Source: Centrapalus pauciflorus (lineage: Eukaryota > Streptophyta > Magnoliopsida > Asterales > Asteraceae). From it: DNA of 64,000 nt. Below, piece after piece: positions 44,549 to 56,619 of this stretch (position 1 is its first letter; every line of letters begins with the position of its first letter). A program made the translations under genes and the position numbers. The notes under the pieces are model-generated. The model saw only the letters and a program-made list of their open reading frames with translations, had not been told where the DNA came from and made no database searches. Where the stretch lies: the NCBI GenBank assembly GCA_020465985.1, contig JAANYP010000825.1:517501-581500 (forward strand), in the 5' to 3' direction.

Positions 44549-47131
44549 ATGTGTATTGTGAAAACTGTGATAAACCATATGGCTAGGACAGGGTTCAGTT
44601 AGCTCTCGACCCTTATTGAGGACACATGATTGCTTTGTGCGGTCGCGGGAACCACGTGCGTGGGAGGGGGATCGCACCAGGATTGATATCATTTCAGGGA
44701 CGATCATTGCTAAGGCAGATCATATAATACCAGTTTAGCAGGAAACACTAAAATATTCTATTGAGTTTTGTGTTTTAACTAACTTGCATTCTCACTAACT
44801 AATTTTAGCTAAATTGTTTCCCTTAACTTGTGCATCTCAGGGAATCAGGGGAGTGATAGTCGGCCTGATGTACCTAAGTAGGCTCCACCTACTACATTAG
44901 ATTGAGGACACTTAGCTACCTTATCTGAGGTGGTCATCTGCTGTGATAGATGTTTCTATATACTTCGGACATATGTACTTAGGGATTTTTGTGATGTCAT
45001 ACTGTACTTACTTAATTACTCATGTTTTGGTTGTGTAATTATTGGGCTATATCCACGTATCTTTGAGTATGATGTCACCTGGTAGTCCCTTTAGTACGTG
45101 AAATTTATATTGGGTTTTGGAGGTGTTACGGTGTATGGCTAGGGACCTCTTTAAGCCAATGAATATAAAACTATTATCTTGCTCAAGTGGGATACTCACA
45201 TACACACAAATATTAGTTTAATAAATGTCGAGTGACATAGGTCACTACATGATTGATAATGACAAATTAATTAATGGATAATTAATTAAATGGCGAGAGT
45301 ATAGTGACTAAATTGTATTATTTGATATAACAAGGGTTAATACTTGTGGATAATATAGATGGTTTAGTATTATTTGATAATAATATGATCATTATAAAGA
45401 TACTTATTAACATTAAATCTTATTCTATCATGACTCATATCAAATTATCAATTGAAGGGATTAACTTACCCTAACGAGGGTTAAATAACCACATTGCAAA
45501 ATCAGTTGATCGACGCTCGATCTCTTTCGCTGTGTCTTGTTCAGCCAAAACCCTCAAGGGGTGTAACTTGTTTCGTTTTCGCTCAGTTGTGTTATCTAGT
45601 GACACTATCCATCAAGGTGCAACGTGTAGACTTTCCGGTGCTATTTTGAATGAGTTCATCGCATCCACACATTACATGTGAGGTACAATTCTTGTTTTAA
45701 AGGTTTTTTTATGTATATATGTTCTCCATTCATACGACCATCCGGTGTGTGGTTAACAAATTTTATTTCCACTGCGTTCATAAGAAAAAGGTTTGATTTT
45801 ATTGGTTTTGAACTTGTAAACCTAAAACAATAATCAACTACATTATTAACTTTTACTGACATGGAGCGGACGGAGAAGGAAAAGATAGCTATGAAGAAAG
45901 CTACCAAATGATAGTGGGAGAGTATATACTATAAATGAAGAGCATCATAACTTCAAACATAAATATTTGTACTAATGATATTTTGTACGACTATCTATTT
46001 AAAACAATTGAAAGAGTTGAACTTATACATAATGATGAATTTATAATGCATGCATGCCTGTTATAAACAAACGTTCATCCAAATGCAATGCATAGACAAT
46101 TAAAATCGTAGTTGGTTTCAAACCAAATGAAAAGGTTGAGTGTGCAACTTTGAACCATTCAAAAGCATTTAATCGAATCATGAAGTATATATTATTTTAC
46201 ATAACCGCCTTTTCATTTACTTAGAAAACATCCTAAGTCAAATTTGAAAACCAAATTTAGAAAGATGAAATGGGTCATATCAAGAACCTCATATGAAAAT
46301 AAATTGCTAAAACTGGGTCGACCACCTTATTCATACGAAATCCCATGGATACGATACAACAACACAAAACATGACTCACCTAGCTAACAGATTAACTAGC
46401 TAACTGTCAAGACAACATAGCACTTAGTTTGCTACATTGGTAGGCCGGTACGTAATATATAATGTACGCAAATAAATAGGTTCATCAACAAGAGTAAACT
46501 TCTGTTCATAACTTGTTGAGCCTGGTTGCTATGTAATAAAGAAATTGTGAGGACACTTCTAGATCATAAATAGCCAAAAAAAAAAAAAACAAATAAAAAG
46601 AAGCTAGATCTGAGATTTAAAAAAGTAGACTGAATGACAGTTTAATAATAATAATAATATTAACAATAATAATAATAATAATAATAATAATAATTTGTTG
46701 TCCATAGTCATTGTTTTGCATTTATATAATCATTTTGGCACAAGAATCAAGTTTATTAAAGACTAGTTTATTTAACCATATAATATATGGAGTTATTTCA
46801 ACAATAACTATTATAATAAATTATAAGTTTTAGAATTATAGAATTCAATAATAAATGGTACTAAACTTTGACATAGTATTAATTTTAAATATTATACATT
46901 ATATACATATAATATTATAATGAATGGGTAAAGCATAGTAAAATCCATAACTTTATTTATAATTAATACAATACATAATTGAGATATAATAATTATTAGT
47001 TTCATTAATAATTAATATCAAGCTTTAAAAATCAAAATTTTCATTTTAGCAAGTATTGTATATTAACCATTGAAAAGAGATTCTATTAAAGAGGGTTGTT
47101 AATATAATCTCTAAAAACATAGTAACTATAA
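44549..47131. other. Repeat debris without recognisable genes
   Basis: 44549-45200 reads like an LTR or leader of an unidentified retroelement. 45200-45910 resembles LTR sequence of another copia, with 'ggtgcaacgtgtagact' and 'cacattacatgtgaggt'. The rest is AT-rich. I could not find ends, TSDs or coding domains; the ORFs at 44492-44707 and 45656-45907 show no family features. An (AAT)n tract is listed separately. Confidence 0.4.
46643..46694. repeat. (AAT)n microsatellite
   Basis: This is a run of AAT units with one 'attaaca' interruption. Confidence 0.9.
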
Positions 47132-48906
47132 GGCCACAGGGAGTGGCAACGACATCCTCATGGCATGCCTCGGTACCGAGAGGGCACACCGCCACATCCC
47201 CTCGGCATCGGCATCAAGCACCTCGGCAACGGCATTGTGATGCCGAGCTCTCTCCCCTTGACCGTTGCATGTGGCATGTGTTTGTGTGTGTGTATATATA
47301 TATACATACATATACACACACACATATTTTTTTTTAAATAACACCACTTGACAAACCATTCAAATATTCAAAAAAAATTCCCACAAACCTCAAACACCCT
47401 TCTCTTCTCTCTCAAATGGCATCCAGTTCCGGTTCGACGAACAATCCGAACACACCAACCTCGACAAATCAAGGTTATCGTCCGATCCCGATGCAAATGG
47501 ATCAACCAATATATTCTCCGACGGTTTTTTGAACTTTGCCGGAGTTCTGCAACACGTTTACGGTCGAGGGTATGACATCACGCCTACTCGACTAAATTTT
47601 ATGTCTTCGGAATATTCGCAATTTAATCCGCTTACGGAGTACCAACCACTCTCATCCCCAACCTTATCCCCATTCGTCACCCATCCATCTCAACATATTA
47701 CACAACCCGAAGTCGTTCCGGAAACACAACACCAAGTCGAAGTGGATCCCGAACCCGAGCCGACTACAAAAGATAAAAAAAAAAAAGAAAACAGCAACGA
47801 GGGCTCCTACTCAACATTGGACCCCGCAAGAAGAGAAGACGTTGGCACGTGTTTGGCTCGATGTTTTTGAAGATCCTATTACTGGTACCGACCAAAATAG
47901 GAAGGACTTTTGGAATCGAATTCGGTTTAGGTTCCACCAAGGAATGGGTAAAAATGAATACCGTTCGAAAGACCAAATATACACAAAATGGAGGAATGTG
48001 AACGCCGTTGTTAAACAATTTTCGGCAATATTTCACTCCATCCAATGGGAAAGTGGTCAAAACGACGCCAACATTCTACAAAAAGCACTTGGAATGTTTA
48101 AATACACGAATGGGTATCCATTTTGACATATCGAAGTTTGGTCGGTCGTAAAAGATTCTCCAACTTGGCAACGTGTTGCGACGACTGACGATTTTATCAA
48201 ACGTGGGTCTAAACGAACAAAAACAACAAAGTATAACGAGTTCACCATGGCGTCGGATGCGCATATCGGATTCAACCTTAAAGACGATGACGACTCGTTT
48301 GAGGTTCCCCCACCCACACGGCCGATTGGAAGGAACGCGACAAAACGTAAGGGTAAAGCGGCAACAAGTTCCGGTACGACGCCAACATCGGGTTTACAAG
48401 ATCTTGAAGCCACGACAAATATAGCTGGGTTACAAGATCGTTTAGACGAATATTTGGATTTAAAAAAAGAAGAGATTATCGAGAGGAAAAAAGCTCGTGA
48501 CCTGAGAATTTATTTCAAAGACGTTAGTCATTTGATTGGAAAACAACTCGAAGTCGCGATGAAACAAAAGGAAGAAATAGAAAAAAATGAGATTGTAGAT
48601 TTTATTTTTAAGTATGTTTTTTTAGAAAAAAAATGTTAAGCTTTTAGTTTTAATGCCTTAATTTTTAAGTTGAATGTTTTAGTTTATAAATTGAATGTTT
48701 TATGTTATGTTTAATTTTAATATTATTAATTAAATGTTATTTTTTATTTCAATATTTTTATTTTAAGTTTTAAATGAAAATAAAATAAATCGACTGACAA
48801 CCACAACCTCAGAATAGCATCAAAATGACAAAGGATGGCAAAGCTGACGTAGCGCTGATGTGGTTGCAAATATGTTTGGCATCCTCGCCAACCACTCCCT
48901 TTGGCC
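47132..48906 (+). mobile_element. PIF/Harbinger-like DNA transposon carrying only the Myb-like ORF
   Basis: The left end is GGCCACAGGGAGTGG and the inverted right end GGCCAAAGGGAGTGG, 14 of 15 matching. TAA flanks both sides (47129-47131 and 48907-48909), fitting the 3-bp TWA target duplication of PIF/Harbinger elements. The 1775-bp unit contains a broken Myb/SANT-like gene and no transposase ORF, so it would depend on a partner element. Confidence 0.8.
47416..48638 (+). pseudogene. Myb/SANT-like (trihelix-type) protein of a Harbinger element, broken
   Basis: The reading starts MASSSGSTNNPN and contains the family core TPQEEKTLARVWLDVFEDP, then FWNRIRFRFHQGMG and IYTKWRNVNAVVKQF, followed by a coiled-coil-like basic C-terminus (KKEEIIERKKARDLRIYFKD). 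This is the layout of plant proteins often mislabelled 'glutathione S-transferase T3-like', which are Harbinger ORF1-type Myb-like factors. It is interrupted by a stop or frameshift in a T run near 47532, a frameshift in the A run near 47770-47785, and a TGA at 48124-48126. In an intact element this protein would help the transposase bind DNA and enter the nucleus. Confidence 0.75.
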
Positions 48907-48909
48907 TAA

Positions 48910-49306
48910 TTAATTGAAATTAATTGTTTAAACAAAAAATTATAAATTACACATGTCAAATGGGGGCTATGCCAAGTAAAAATCTAGTTGAGTGTCAAGT
49001 GACAATCTATTTACTTTTTAATAGAATAAATAGACATGATTGTTGGGTTTATTCCTTATTTTGACCCATGAGGAATCCCATAATTTTAAGCCCAATTAAA
49101 AGCATTTTTAGCGTTTTCTTATTAGGGAGAATTTTATATATACTCATTCTAAACTTCATAGTATTATACAGGGATAATTGCGCAAAAAACTCTCAACTTG
49201 TCAGTTTTTTGTGATTAAAACCCCAAACCATTTTTCGTTGCATAGAAAACCCTGAACTAACTAAAAATCAGTAAATGAAGGTTTTATCAATCGATAATCA
49301 GTTGAA
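48910..49306. other. Spacer without genes
   Basis: AT-rich DNA. The stretch 49170-49300 (gggataattgcgcaaaaaac and following) resembles the terminal part of a MITE, but I could not find its partner end. No coding content. Confidence 0.4.
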
Positions 49307-49551
49307 AAGGGTTATTAATCCTACGTGGACCGACAAAGAACCTATATGAAATAAATTTAAATTGTTGAAACTGGTTGCCAAGTATTACACATCATATAAA
49401 TCCCAGTTAATAATTTTTAATTGTAATTTATAAACAGGATTACATCATCAACGGGAGTTTAAATGATGTGTAATACTTGGCAACCAGTTTCAACAATTAA
49501 AAATTTATTCCACGTAGTTTATTTACCGGTCCACGTAGGATTTATTCCCTT
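49307..49551. mobile_element. Hairpin MITE-like inverted repeat
   Basis: The outer arms carry 'cctacgtggaccg' and its reverse complement. The inner arms form a ~35-bp perfect stem (about 49361-49395 with 49463-49497). The unit is a 245-bp fold-back with a short loop and no coding content. Clear TSDs were not identified, so the superfamily is open. Confidence 0.65.
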
Positions 49552-50300
49552 AGTTATTTCTTTTTTCAAGTAAACGTCAAAATATCATATTTATTCCATT
49601 TAAATTAAAAATATCATATCCATTTTAATAATTTTATATAATTTCTGTTTGTAAAGTTTACTATAAAAATTCTTCATAGTAAAACAAATTAATTTTAACA
49701 ATAAAAAAGTTATATTATGTTTTTGCTCGTTTATAATCAAATCGTATCGTTTTATTATATTTTCTTATTTGTTTTTTCCAGCAGTTTTCGATATACAATT
49801 AACTGATTACATATTATGTTCTTTCTTTTCTTTTTCTTTTTGAATTTTATAGTTGTATTACATGTTTTTTTTATTTAGTATATATTTATTGTTTTCTATA
49901 TACATTAGTTCCTTTTTTTTCAAGTTTGCTTTCGATTTATAATTATTATTTTTTTAGTTCACTTTTTCTAATTTTTATATTTAATATAGTATTTAGTTAT
50001 AACTTGTTATTCAATGTTATTAGTTGTGTATATTTTGTTTTAACGAAAAGATTATATATCTTTTTTTATCCTATATATTTAGAGTCCAATTTTATAATAA
50101 TTTGTTTAATAATTAGTAACGAAAAAAATATTTTAATATGAAAATTACCTGACGAAGTTTTTATATTATTAGTAAATTAATTTTTTTATTATAATTATAG
50201 GGTTATTTTTATTAGTAAAGAAGAAACAAAAGTTTTGTAATATTATATTTTTAATATTATTTATTTTAAGAGCAAAAATTTATATGGTAAAAGTTTTCAA
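49552..50300. other. AT-rich spacer without genes
   Basis: Very AT-rich DNA. The ORF at 49926-50141 is low-complexity and unsupported. Nothing else seen. Confidence 0.5.
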
Positions 50301-50309
50301 AATAAATTA

Positions 50310-50607
50310 GGGTTTATTATGAAAAAACCAACCAATTTTCACATTTTTTGTGTTTTCGTCATCCATATTATTTTTTCCCATAAAAGTTCTGAAGTTAAAT
50401 TTTTTTTTGATTTAGTGAAATTTAGACATTAGAATCCGGTTTTTCAGTTTGTAAAAACGCGGTTTACTAATTATAATCGGGTTCTAATGTATAAATTTCA
50501 CTAAACCAAAAAGAAAAAAAAAAACTTGATGACTTTTATAAAAAAAAACATCGAGAGACAAAAACGTAAAACACGTGAAAACATGTTGGCTTTTTCATAA
50601 TAAACCC
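50310..50607. mobile_element. Mutator-type MITE
   Basis: Both ends read GGGTTTATTATGAAAAA in inverted orientation, with arm similarity over ~50 bp. Flanking 9-mers are AATAAATTA (50301-50309) and AATAAACTA (50608-50616), 8 of 9 identical; 9 bp is the Mutator-like TSD size. It is 298 bp long and non-coding. Confidence 0.75.
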
Positions 50608-50616
50608 AATAAACTA

Positions 50617-50884
50617 TGTTTAATTACTATGCGGGATATAATCAAGAATTAATTAAATTGGGTAAATATGATACTATGAAGTTTGGTAAAAGGTTAAATT
50701 CAGAAATAAGGGTAAAATGATCATTATTAATTGTTAGTTTAAAAATAATTAAATTATCGAATTTGGGTATAAATGATATTAATAATGTTTAAAAGAGACA
50801 TATGTGATATTAATAACATAAGTTGGGTATATGTGAAATTATGAAGTTTAGGATGGATATATATGATATATATTAAATTGGAAG

Positions 50885-50941
<57 letters not shown>

Positions 50942-51957
50942 ATTATGAAGTTTAGGAAGGGTACTTATTATTATTGGGAGAGCTAAAAAGAAAAAGGGTC
51001 AGCCACTTCATTTAACAGACAAAAGAGAAACTAAAAGGTAAAGGCGAAAAGAGAGAAAGAGAAACATTGTGCTATTTTCGGATTTCTCTACACAGCAGCA
51101 CACATCTTCCGTTTCCCAAAAATAGTCAGATCATTACGATTTTTGGATAGGACTTTCGTAGCATCTGAGCCTACATTCTGAACAGTGAGGATTGGTTTTT
51201 GAGGTCCGGAGGTCGGGATTTTGTGGCCAGAACAGTAACGTTTTTGGGGTGAAATCTTTCTTTGCTTTGTTTCTTTTGTCGCCATACATCTTGATGTGCT
51301 TTATTTCCAAGTGTTTGATATTTTTGTTATGCCTATAGTACATCTAGAAAATACTTTCTATACTCTCTTGTTGATGGTAGTGGATTAAGCAGCCAAAGTA
51401 GTCTCATGGTTTTTACCCTCTTGGGGTTTTCCACGCAAAAATATTGTTCTGTTATGTGTTGCTTGATTACTTGCACATACTTGTGAAAGGACCATATATT
51501 TTAAAAACTAAATTTCCACCATTCACAAAAATATACCGCAAAAATATTGGATAATTTAAATTTTTCTGAAGTCATACATCGATAAATAATACAACCACCC
51601 AAGATAATATCTTACATCAACCAGAGTACGCTAAATAAGTTTAAGTGTACATGTCATGTCAACTATGGTTCTACTCGACACTCCAAAAATCAATACAAAA
51701 TAATAATGTCTCGGTCTATAAAAGCCAGATGTCTCATACCGGAGCCTTACCCTTCTCCGCTACACCTGACATAATAAGTACCCACGACCGAGGTAAGTCG
51801 TGGCCACATACTAACAAGATTTAAAAACATAACAGTACATATGTAAATATACATGAAAAAGAATTGAAGCATGAGTTCAATAATTTCCTATGCGACCCTC
51901 ATCCGAGCTAATGGCGCACCCCTCATCCGAGCTAGTGCTGGTTAAACCATACAATCC
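50617..51957. other. Spacer with (AT)n tract and LTR-like debris
   Basis: An (AT)n tract lies at about 50887-50938. 51000-51360 has moderately complex sequence that could be an old gene edge or repeat; the ORFs at 51088-51285 and 51134-51343 match nothing I know. 51480-51957 resembles Ty3-type LTR sequence (tctataaaagccagatgtc and following) and is cut by the copia LTR at 51958. Confidence 0.4.
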
Positions 51958-53081
51958 TGTTAGGCACAAAAAGGCCTTAATCAAACATGTTCTATATCAT
52001 AGGGGGAGATTGCTAATCAAACATGTTTAACACACTTAGGGGGAGATCTAAGGGCTTTTTAATGCCTAAAATCAGACCTGAAAAGTGATTTTCAAAATCA
52101 GCTAAGTCTGTTTTATACTGGAACATTAGTTGTAACTTGGCAAATTGTAAAAGCTGTCCATAACTGTTGGACAGGTTTGAAATAATTGTCTAAGATTTTC
52201 ATGTATGTTGAACAATTTTAACTCAAGTAAGTATTCTGTTCTTTGCGAACAGGTTTTACACATTATGAAATTTGTTTTCATGTCCTCATGCAAAGTCTTG
52301 GACGTAAAGATCAGTTTACAACTCAAGACAAAGTGGAAAATCAGAAACTACTAGTTCTGCCAAAGTTGTTTGGAAGCATAAAGACAAAGAGGATATATTG
52401 AAATGGTTGACAGACGATTTCTTATATCAAAATAGCATTACACAAAAGAGTAAAGGTCTCAAGTTCACATTCCTCTTTAAGGTAAAACTGTGGACGACAG
52501 AGACAAAAAGGAAAAGACAAATATTCTGCGGCAAGTGGACAAAGCCTGTTTTGTGAGAATTATGCAGAAAAGTAATCTTGTCTTTTTGCAAGACATTCCC
52601 ACTTTCTCTACAACCAATGAAGAAGCTTCTCTGAGATTCTGTATAAGAGTATAAAAGAGAAGCTTCCAAGAAATTAGAGTACATAGAGAGAGACATCCAC
52701 AAACAGAGAACATGTATTGCAAAGCAAAATGTGTTTTTCATGCATGCATGAACTGTTTCAACTTAGAGTGATACAGCTGAGTGTGTCTAAGCTGTTCAAC
52801 CTCAAAGCTGTTCAGTCTGTGTTTTGTATAAACAGTGAGTGAATCTTAATGAGTCTTTTCATTGTAACTAGTCTGGGTGAGTCTTAGATTAGTTTAAAGT
52901 CTGTTGTTTCAATTCTGTTATCTCAATTTGGATCATTCCGCAATCCAAACTTGTTTGTATATTAACAAGTGGTAATATATACATACAAGCATTGAGAAAA
53001 AGTGTGTGATAAAGGATAAACTGTATTCACCCCCCTCTACAGCTTATCTAAACATACTTGGGAAACCTTTTGGGACCTACA
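51958..53081 (+). repeat. 5' LTR of copia element C (1124 bp)
   Basis: It starts TGTTAGGCACAAAAAGG and ends GGGACCTACA, and is the same family as the element B LTR in opposite orientation. Two PPT-like AGGGGGAGAT motifs sit inside its first 100 bp (about 52001-52010 and 52039-52048). CAAGCTGTT-type motifs recur near 52780-52820. The ORFs at 52427-52741 and 52477-52722 are LTR sequence, not genes. Confidence 0.85.
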
Positions 53082-53083
53082 AC

Positions 53084-53095
53084 TGGTATCAGAGC
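53084..53095 (+). other. Primer binding site of element C (tRNA-iMet)
   Basis: TGGTATCAGAGC, complementary to the initiator methionine tRNA 3' end, lies 2 bp after the LTR end. Confidence 0.85.
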
Positions 53096-53144
53096 TGTTT
53101 AGAGTGTGTGTCATCTCTAGATCTCTAATAACATCCCATTTCCA

Positions 53145-53732
53145 ACCATGGACAATATCGTTTCAAAGTCCTGTTCCTACAATGACAATGGCTCTATGGC
53201 CAAACCTCTTAAGTTTAATCATCAAACTTCTTAGGCTGGAAGTGCAGAATGATGCTATACCTTGAAAATTTGGATGTTCAACTTCCAGAAACTGTGATGG
53301 AAGGTCCTTATGTACCTACTTCTGTTACTAGCATTACTCCATCTACAGAAGGTGTTATTCCTAAAGTCAGGACCATTGTGAAAGCAAAAGCTCAGTGGAC
53401 TGATAAAGATAAGAGACTAGTGGGAACAACCTTGTAATATCTCTCCCTAATGATGTGTTCAAACAGGTTGAGAAGATGAAGAATGCCAAAGAATTGTGGG
53501 ATACTCTATGTACTGTCTATGATGGTTGGTCCTACTATCACATTGGATAACAGGATTAACAATTTGGTTAGACAATATGAGTTGTTCTTTGCTAAGCCTA
53601 AGGAGAGCCTCATTCAAACCTACACCAGGTTCACTGCACTAATAAATGATCTCAAAGTTGTTGGGATCACTAAAGACAATTTAACCTTGGTAATAAAGTT
53701 CTTAGACATCTTGCCTGAGGAATTGATCAGGT
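53145..53732 (+). pseudogene. Element C: copia gag fragment, frameshifted and truncated
   Basis: An ATG at 53149 begins a gag-like reading that shifts frame several times (near 53220-53250, 53430 and 53515). Recognisable pieces are LYLENLDVQLPETVMEG, VEKMKNAKELWDTL and YELFFAKPKESLIQTYTRF, the UBN2-type gag layout of copia elements. It stops at 53732, where the LTR of element D begins, so zinc finger and pol are absent. Confidence 0.75.
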
Positions 53733-54502
53733 TGTAATTAATTGTGTTTATAAAGTGTAAAAGAGTTGGTTTAAAATGAAAACATTGGAGAGAAAAGCTT
53801 TGTTTAGCCCCGTTTGAGCGAATACGACTACGAAGAACATGCGAGACGAAGTGCGGTGCTGTTGACGATGAAGAACCAACAACTCTGGATCACGACACAC
53901 ACGATGTCCGGCTAATCTCGCTATAATCATTCCCGGAGGAACCACGACGCTAAGTGTTTAATTTTATGAATGATTTATTTATGTTTACGTGTTTTGAATG
54001 CTATGCTTGGATTGTAGACATGGTGATGGTTATTTGTTTTGTTGCGTTTCGTAAGATAGTTCGTTGATACTTTATTATTCGTGTCAAGTTATATGTTAAT
54101 TAAGACGAGTAATCAAAGTAGCACGTGCTATTCTTAAGATCACGTAACGACACTAATAACGATTATAAAAGGTTATGTCTATGTAATTTTCACATTGTTC
54201 ATGAAAGTAAAACACGAAGCTAAGTGCGGAATCCGGGAGTGGTTATTTTCGTTAATGTATTTAATCAAACACATAAGTTAAGGTTTTTGCTTTCAAGTGC
54301 ACAAAGTAATTTGTTCATAGAGTTTTATAAAAGCAAGTAACAATCTTTCGCAAATATTCATCTTTCAAATAATCAAGTTCGCAACGCTAGTCGCTATAAT
54401 ATGTGTAATTAACCTCTCGCTCCCTGTGGAGACGATCCCTACTTACCCTAAATTCTAAGGTATTTAGTGGTTATTTTTGGCGAGTTAACGACGCTCGTTT
54501 CA
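53733..54502 (+). repeat. 5' LTR of Athila/Tat-like element D (770 bp)
   Basis: It begins TGTAATTAATTG where the gag of C is interrupted and ends 'cgctcgtttca' shortly before a tRNA-Asp primer site. The 'tccctgtggagacgatccc' end signature is typical of the Athila/Tat group. The left border is inferred from the gag break and the TG start. Confidence 0.65.
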
Positions 54503-54507
54503 AATTT

Positions 54508-54525
54508 TGTCACCGTTGCCGCGGA
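54508..54525 (+). other. Degenerate primer binding site of element D (tRNA-Asp)
   Basis: TGTCACCGTTGCCGCGGA differs at three positions from the complement of tRNA-Asp (TGGCGCCGTTGCCGGGGA), the primer used by Athila-type elements. Confidence 0.75.
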
Positions 54526-54651
54526 GCGGTTGAGCTTAGCGACACGTATTTTTGTAACTAGTTTAATATAGTTTATTTGCTTATTTGTATTCTTTTATTA
54601 CTTGTTTATTTGCTATTATTTAGTTTGTTTATTTTTGGTTTTATTATTGCC

Positions 54652-54657
<6 letters not shown>

Positions 54658-54690
<33 letters not shown>
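54658..54690. repeat. (ATT)n microsatellite
   Basis: ATT repeats lie in the leader of element D. Confidence 0.9.
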
Positions 54691-54701
54691 AAAAGAGAAT
54701 C

Positions 54702-55082
54702 GTGGGGCAAGCATCGATTCTCACCAAAACGAAAAACTCTAGTATTTCACCAGGATCTCATAGGTTTATGCACACACGTTATTCCGGTAGAATTTCAGCA
54801 TTGAAATTTGATTTGGAAATAGAGAAAACCGCTAGATCTAATAGACGAGCCACGAAACAAGCTAACGAAAGTAAAGACGTTGTTCTTGAGAGAGGCGTTG
54901 AAGAGATACTTAGTTCTGAGGCCGAGAAGATCGATAAGAGTTTTATCGAAGTCCAAAAAAACAACAGGTCAATGGGAGAGCGACGAACCGTAGAACCCGT
55001 TATAGGCCGGGTGATATTCCTGATCGATCACCCATTCTCTATCCAATCACGGATAATGAGCCAAGAAACCAATCGAAACTAA
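54702..55082 (+). pseudogene. Element D: gag N-terminal fragment
   Basis: The 126-codon ORF starts MGQASILTKTKNSSIS. It includes a basic/acidic helix region (SNRRATKQANESKDVV) and ends in NNRSMGERRTVEPVIG, similar in style to Athila gag N-termini. The main part of gag is missing, since protease sequence begins only a few hundred bases later. The element is a deletion derivative. Confidence 0.55.
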
Positions 55083-55319
55083 AGTTGGGGAGGGTAGTTT
55101 AGACACCAAAACTGCTCTTATCCATCAGTTTCAGAAAATCCGGCATCATTTCCTTATGGTAAGAGAGGACCAAAAACTGAGGGTTTATGGGATGTCTTTA
55201 ATCAAGTCAAAATAAATATTCCCTAAATCAAAGCAATATAACAAGTTCCCTTTTATGCTAAATTCTTAAAAGACCTTTACACTCAGAAACGTAAATTCGA
55301 AGTCTCTCTTCCTAAACAA

Positions 55320-56619
55320 ATAAAATCTCACTGAACAAGTTAGTGCAATTATTACCAGCTCACTACCGCCTAAATTAAAAGACCCAGGATCACCCTTGAT
55401 TCCGATGCCTATTGGCAATGTTCAGATTAAGAAGGCACTTCTAGACTTATGGGAAAGTGTTAATATCCTACCTGGAAATTTATTTACCAACATGATCTAG
55501 GCACATTGCAAACAACAGATGTCATCTTGCAATTAGCAGATAGATCCACCAAAGTACCACAGGGGATGTTATCTGATGTAATTGTTAAGGTTGAGGAATT
55601 CTATTATCCAGTAGATTTCTTGGTTTTGGACTCGGACAGTACTTATAAAAAGAGCCAAACGGCAATCATTTTAGGCAGTCCTTTCTTAGCCACAATCAAT
55701 GCTCAAATCTATTGCAGGACGGGTGCTTTAGACATTGTGTTCGAAAATCGCATACTCAGACTCAGTGTCTTAGATAATGTGCCCAACACGCCGCTAGATT
55801 CAGAGTGTTACATGATAGTTCTAGTTGATGATTTGGTACAACAACAATTATCAACAATGACATGTAAGGATCCAGTGGAACTTTTCCTATATTATAATGA
55901 GCATAAGCTAGGAAACATATCAGAATATAGGGCATTCGAAATTGAATGTGTTCAATTATGGATTCTAAACAACCACCATGGACACATAAAATTGAAAAAC
56001 TCCCTATTGATCTACCACAGTCAGCGAAACCTTCTCTTGAATAGCCCCCAAAACTAGAGTTGAAACCACTCACTTCTCACCTCAAATACGCTTTTCTTGG
56101 CCCTGACAACACACTGCCTGTAATCATTCCAACTGATCTTACTGATAAACAAGAAAAGTCATTGATAGAAGTATTGTCGAGACACTAGGAAGCGGTAGGC
56201 TGGACTATTGCAGATCTAAAAGGGATTAGTCCAACAGTGTGCATGCATAGTATTATCACCGATCCAACAGCTAAACCAACCAGAGATGCTCAGCGAAGGC
56301 TGAGTCCCAATCTTAGAGAAGTGCTGAAGAAAGAAGTAATGAAATGGATACATGCATGAATTATTTATCCTATATCAGATAGCCAATGGTTAGTCCCACA
56401 CAAACGGTTCCTAAGAAATCATGAATCATTGTAGTCGACACTCCAGAAGGAGAAAAGATTGCAATTCGACCTGTTACTGTCTGGAGAGTATGCATCGATT
56501 ATATAAAATTAAATGTTGCAACCTCCAAAGATCATTTTCCTCTGCTGTTTATCAATCAAATTGTAGAGAATTTAGCAGGACAGAAGTTCTATTGCTTCTT
56601 GGATGGCTATTCGGGGTAT
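55320..56619 (+). pseudogene. Element D: protease and start of RT, broken
   Basis: The protease region translates around 55430-55790 (KALLDLWESVNILPGN, then VILQLADRSTKVPQGML and LGSPFLATINA). The expected DLGAS active site reads DLWES. The linker to RT (FLGPDNTLPVIIPTDL, ISPTVCMHSI) and early RT pieces (WLVPHK, VCIDYIKLN, FYCFLDGYSGY) follow, with in-frame stops near 55497, 56055, 56187 and 56358 and a frameshift near 56440. RT is cut at 56619 by the LTR of element E. No activity is expected. Confidence 0.75.

Noticed and set aside
47126..47359. ORF at the left end of the Harbinger-like element
   Set aside because: It consists of the terminal repeat and a TG/TA microsatellite.
51088..51343. 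Small minus-strand ORFs as a host gene
   Set aside because: No recognisable domain, no splice structure and overlapping alternatives in two frames.
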